From the NCBI GenBank assembly GCA_031274385.1, contig JAISQH010000048.1:1-7764 (forward strand): a stretch of 7,764 bases of DNA, in the 5' to 3' direction. Under the pieces are notes generated by a model, which was not told the DNA's origin, did not search any database, and worked only from the letters and a program-made list of their open reading frames with translations. This DNA is from Planctomycetaceae bacterium (GTDB lineage: Bacteria > Planctomycetota > Planctomycetia > Pirellulales > Thermoguttaceae). The position numbers and the translations under genes were made by a program. Positions 6,458 through 7,764 of this stretch are shown piece by piece (position 1 is the stretch's first letter; every line of letters begins with the position of its first letter).

Positions 6458-6577
6458 GTCTATTTTGTTTTTCAATGTTTCGCACAAAGGCACAAAGAAC
6501 ACGAAGGTTTTGATTCTAAACGGATTGATTCTCTTTGCGTCTTTTATGTCTTTATTCGTAATGAAAAATTAATAGAC
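6458..6577. mobile_element. Second copy of the 116/120-bp inverted-repeat element (empty site for the 477-bp insert)
   Basis: The left end GTCTATTTTGTTTTTCAAT (6458-6476) pairs imperfectly, about 15 of 19 positions, with the right end (6560-6577, reading GTCTATTAATTTTTCATT on the other strand). The interior matches the outer element at 1848-2452: AATGTTTCG, CACAAAG, AAGAACACGAAGG, TTTTGATTCTAAACGGAT and CTTTGCGTCTTT. At 6485-6489 the CAAAG pentamer occurs once, where the other copy holds the 477-bp insert flanked by two CAAAG. No clear direct repeat flanks this copy. Confidence 0.6.
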
Positions 6578-6588
6578 TTGTTCTATTA

Positions 6589-6654
6589 TTGTCAACAGAT
6601 GGAACAGATTTTTATAAAAAACGAATCTGTTCAATCTGTAAAATCTGTTGACAA
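6589..6654. repeat. 66-bp nested hairpin with 12-bp perfect ends
   Basis: TTGTCAACAGAT (6589-6600) is the exact reverse complement of ATCTGTTGACAA (6643-6654). Inside it, GAACAGATT (6602-6610) pairs exactly with AATCTGTTC (6624-6632). A third AATCTGT lies at 6633-6639. The element follows the right end of the 120-bp element by 11 nt. It resembles a dispersed intergenic repeat; no coding capacity or known family is asserted. Confidence 0.6.
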
Positions 6655-6673
6655 AACTACAAAACTAAAATAT

Positions 6674-6711
6674 CCTCTTTGTGTTCTTCGTGCCTTTGTG
6701 CGCAAACTTGA
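6674..6711 (-). repeat. Inverted fragment of the 116/120-bp element interior
   Basis: Read on the minus strand this stretch contains GCGCACAAAGGCACGAAGAA followed by CACAAAG, close to the interior string CGCACAAAGGCACAAAGAAC at 6482-6501. It lacks the element's terminal repeats, so it is best read as a fragment or a separate copy of the internal repeat. Confidence 0.4.
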
Positions 6712-6724
6712 AAAACAAACGCGA

Positions 6725-6782
6725 TCCGGTGGTTGCGCTGCGTTACACCGCCGGTTATGCATCATGTCGTCGCTGCGCGACT
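6725..6782 (-). repeat. REP-like 58-bp unit, solo copy C
   Basis: This is the reverse complement of copy A (1953-2010) with only two differences (CGGTGG for CGGCGG, CGTTAC for CGCTAC). It lies about 40 nt beyond the stop codon of the minus-strand signal peptidase gene and, read on that strand, has the same 5'-3' orientation and a similar T-rich preceding sequence as copy A. It is not flanked by the inverted repeats that bound the 477-bp element, so the unit can exist independently of it. Confidence 0.75.
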
Positions 6783-6823
6783 ATTGAAAAACAAAAATAA
6801 ACGAAAAGAGTATACAAAAAGAA

Positions 6824-7764
6824 TCAGTCAATAAACCGCATCTTTTGTAGATTAGGAATGAGAGCGATTCGTGTGCCGGGAATCCGCAGACCGTGGGGCC
6901 AATAAACAAAAACCGCTTCGCCAATCAAAAGATTCCGGTCAACAAAAAGAGGCAAACCGTTTTCCCGCCAAAGACGTCCGTCCGAACTGCGGCTGCTGTT
7001 GTCACCAAGCATTAAAAATTGGTCTTTGCCAAGTTTGAAACTCACCGTGTTCGTTTTTCCAAAGCCGTACCAATATTCAGGATTGGAGAAAATCTTGTTG
7101 ATCGTATTTTCCGTCAATAAAAACTCTTCCCGAAACGGCGGCATCTGCAAATCGCATTGCAAATCCATCAGATGGTTGCAGGCAATATAGTATAAATCAC
7201 GCTGAATTTTGAGATGTTCCATCTGAACGGCGGCACCTTGCGAACCGATTCCGGCTGGAGTCAGATCAAGTTGTGTCGGGCGGCGGTCGCGTGCCAGCAG
7301 ACTGTTCGGTTGACAATAGGAATCGTAACGCCCTTTTCCCTGAAAATCAATTTCCTTACCGTTCACCGTGAGCCGCAGTTCTTCGTCGCAATTACAAAAC
7401 ATCAGGTCAAATGTTCCGGCAGCACGAAGCGGCGTCGGAGCAACCGCCTGAAATTCCGGCAATTCAGGAATCGAAAGCGTGGCGTTGCCGGAACTGAGAT
7501 CAATACTGCAAAGGAAAACAACGCCTCCCTTCACCAGCCGGAATAGAAACAATCCTTGCGTTTGTTGAACGTGCAACCGGCAAGCGACCGCCAGATCGCC
7601 AACCCAATTCAGCCCCATTCCGTTCCGATTTTTCTCACAAAAAAACTCTTTCCGGCTTTGACCATTCCGCGAAATTTCCCGCAACGTAATCGCCGCCCCC
7701 GAATCGGACAACGCTTGATAACCCGGAGAACGGGTGATACCGGAATTGTAACCGACAAAATCAG
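6824..7764 (-). CDS. Signal peptidase I, C-terminal part (5' end outside the window)
   Basis: Signal peptidase I is a membrane-anchored Ser/Lys protease that removes signal peptides from exported proteins. The frame stays open to the window edge, giving 312 visible residues; a TTG at 7709-7711 is internal, since the preceding codons read DFVGYNSGITRSPGYQA and continue the protein. Box E is clear at residues 253-263 (GDNSSRSSDGR): the Ser, Asp and Arg corresponding to E. coli S278, D280 and R282 are present, while the usual DSR reads DGR. It is followed by LFVDRNLLIGEAVFVYWPHG, the normal C-terminal strand region. Boxes B-D with the catalytic Ser and Lys lie beyond the edge. Residues about 45-145 are beta-rich (WVGDLAVACRLHV ... 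GLFLFRLVKGGVVFLCSIDLSSG) and resemble a jelly-roll-like insertion between boxes D and E that I associate with planctomycete enzymes. The gene converges on the helicase gene. The lepB family assignment is firm; substrate range is unknown. Confidence 0.88.
   Translation of the reverse strand, partial: DFVGYNSGITRSPGYQALSDSGAAITLREISRNGQSRKEFFCEKNRNGMGLNWVGDLAVACRLHVQQTQGLFLFRLVKGGVVFLCSIDLSSGNATLSIPELPEFQAVAPTPLRAAGTFDLMFCNCDEELRLTVNGKEIDFQGKGRYDSYCQPNSLLARDRRPTQLDLTPAGIGSQGAAVQMEHLKIQRDLYYIACNHLMDLQCDLQMPPFREEFLLTENTINKIFSNPEYWYGFGKTNTVSFKLGKDQFLMLGDNSSRSSDGRLWRENGLPLFVDRNLLIGEAVFVYWPHGLRIPGTRIALIPNLQKMRFID

Noticed and set aside
6578..6787. Open frame of 69 codons on the + strand
   Set aside because: It spans three different dispersed repeats (66-bp hairpin, element fragment, REP copy C), so the translation is a repeat artefact.
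7709..7711. TTG as the start codon of the signal peptidase gene
   Set aside because: The frame continues to the window edge with plausible protein sequence, and the catalytic boxes must lie further upstream.

Overview
The window most likely comes from a planctomycete of moderate to low GC content (Planctomycetota, plausibly a Pirellulales-type lineage). This rests on family recognition by eye: a short membrane protein with an N-terminal C-x-C ... C-x-C-G ribbon of a style common in that phylum, a signal peptidase I with a large beta-rich insertion before box E, and frequent TTG/GTG starts. No marker gene is present, so the assignment is provisional.

Layout: positions 1-855 are AT-rich with no convincing gene. 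A promoter-like site and a leader hairpin precede a 210-residue zinc-ribbon/two-membrane-segment protein of unknown function (1008-1640, +). A 1-kb intergenic region (1641-2661) follows. Then comes one large gene for an AddA/RecB-type UvrD helicase with a C-terminal PD-(D/E)XK nuclease (2662-5937, +). Another roughly 890-bp repeat-filled intergenic region (5938-6823) ends at the C-terminal 312 residues of a signal peptidase I (6824-7764, -), which runs off the right edge. The helicase and peptidase genes converge. The three genes show no common pathway and no operon is visible.

The most striking content is not protein-coding. The same hairpin-rich module follows the stop codons of both + strand genes (1692-1846 plus 2461-2535; and 5995-6245). 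In the left copy it is interrupted by a small inverted-repeat element whose own sequence (about 116 bp) is interrupted by a second, 477-bp element with inverted-repeat ends, a 5-bp flanking duplication and a 255-bp internal palindrome. Both empty sites can be read in this same window: the right module is uninterrupted, and a second copy of the 116/120-bp element at 6458-6577 lacks the 477-bp insert. This is a readable case of nested insertion of non-coding elements. A solo copy of the palindrome's 58-bp arm lies at 6725-6782, just downstream of the signal peptidase gene. No transposase, CRISPR array, tRNA or rRNA was seen.
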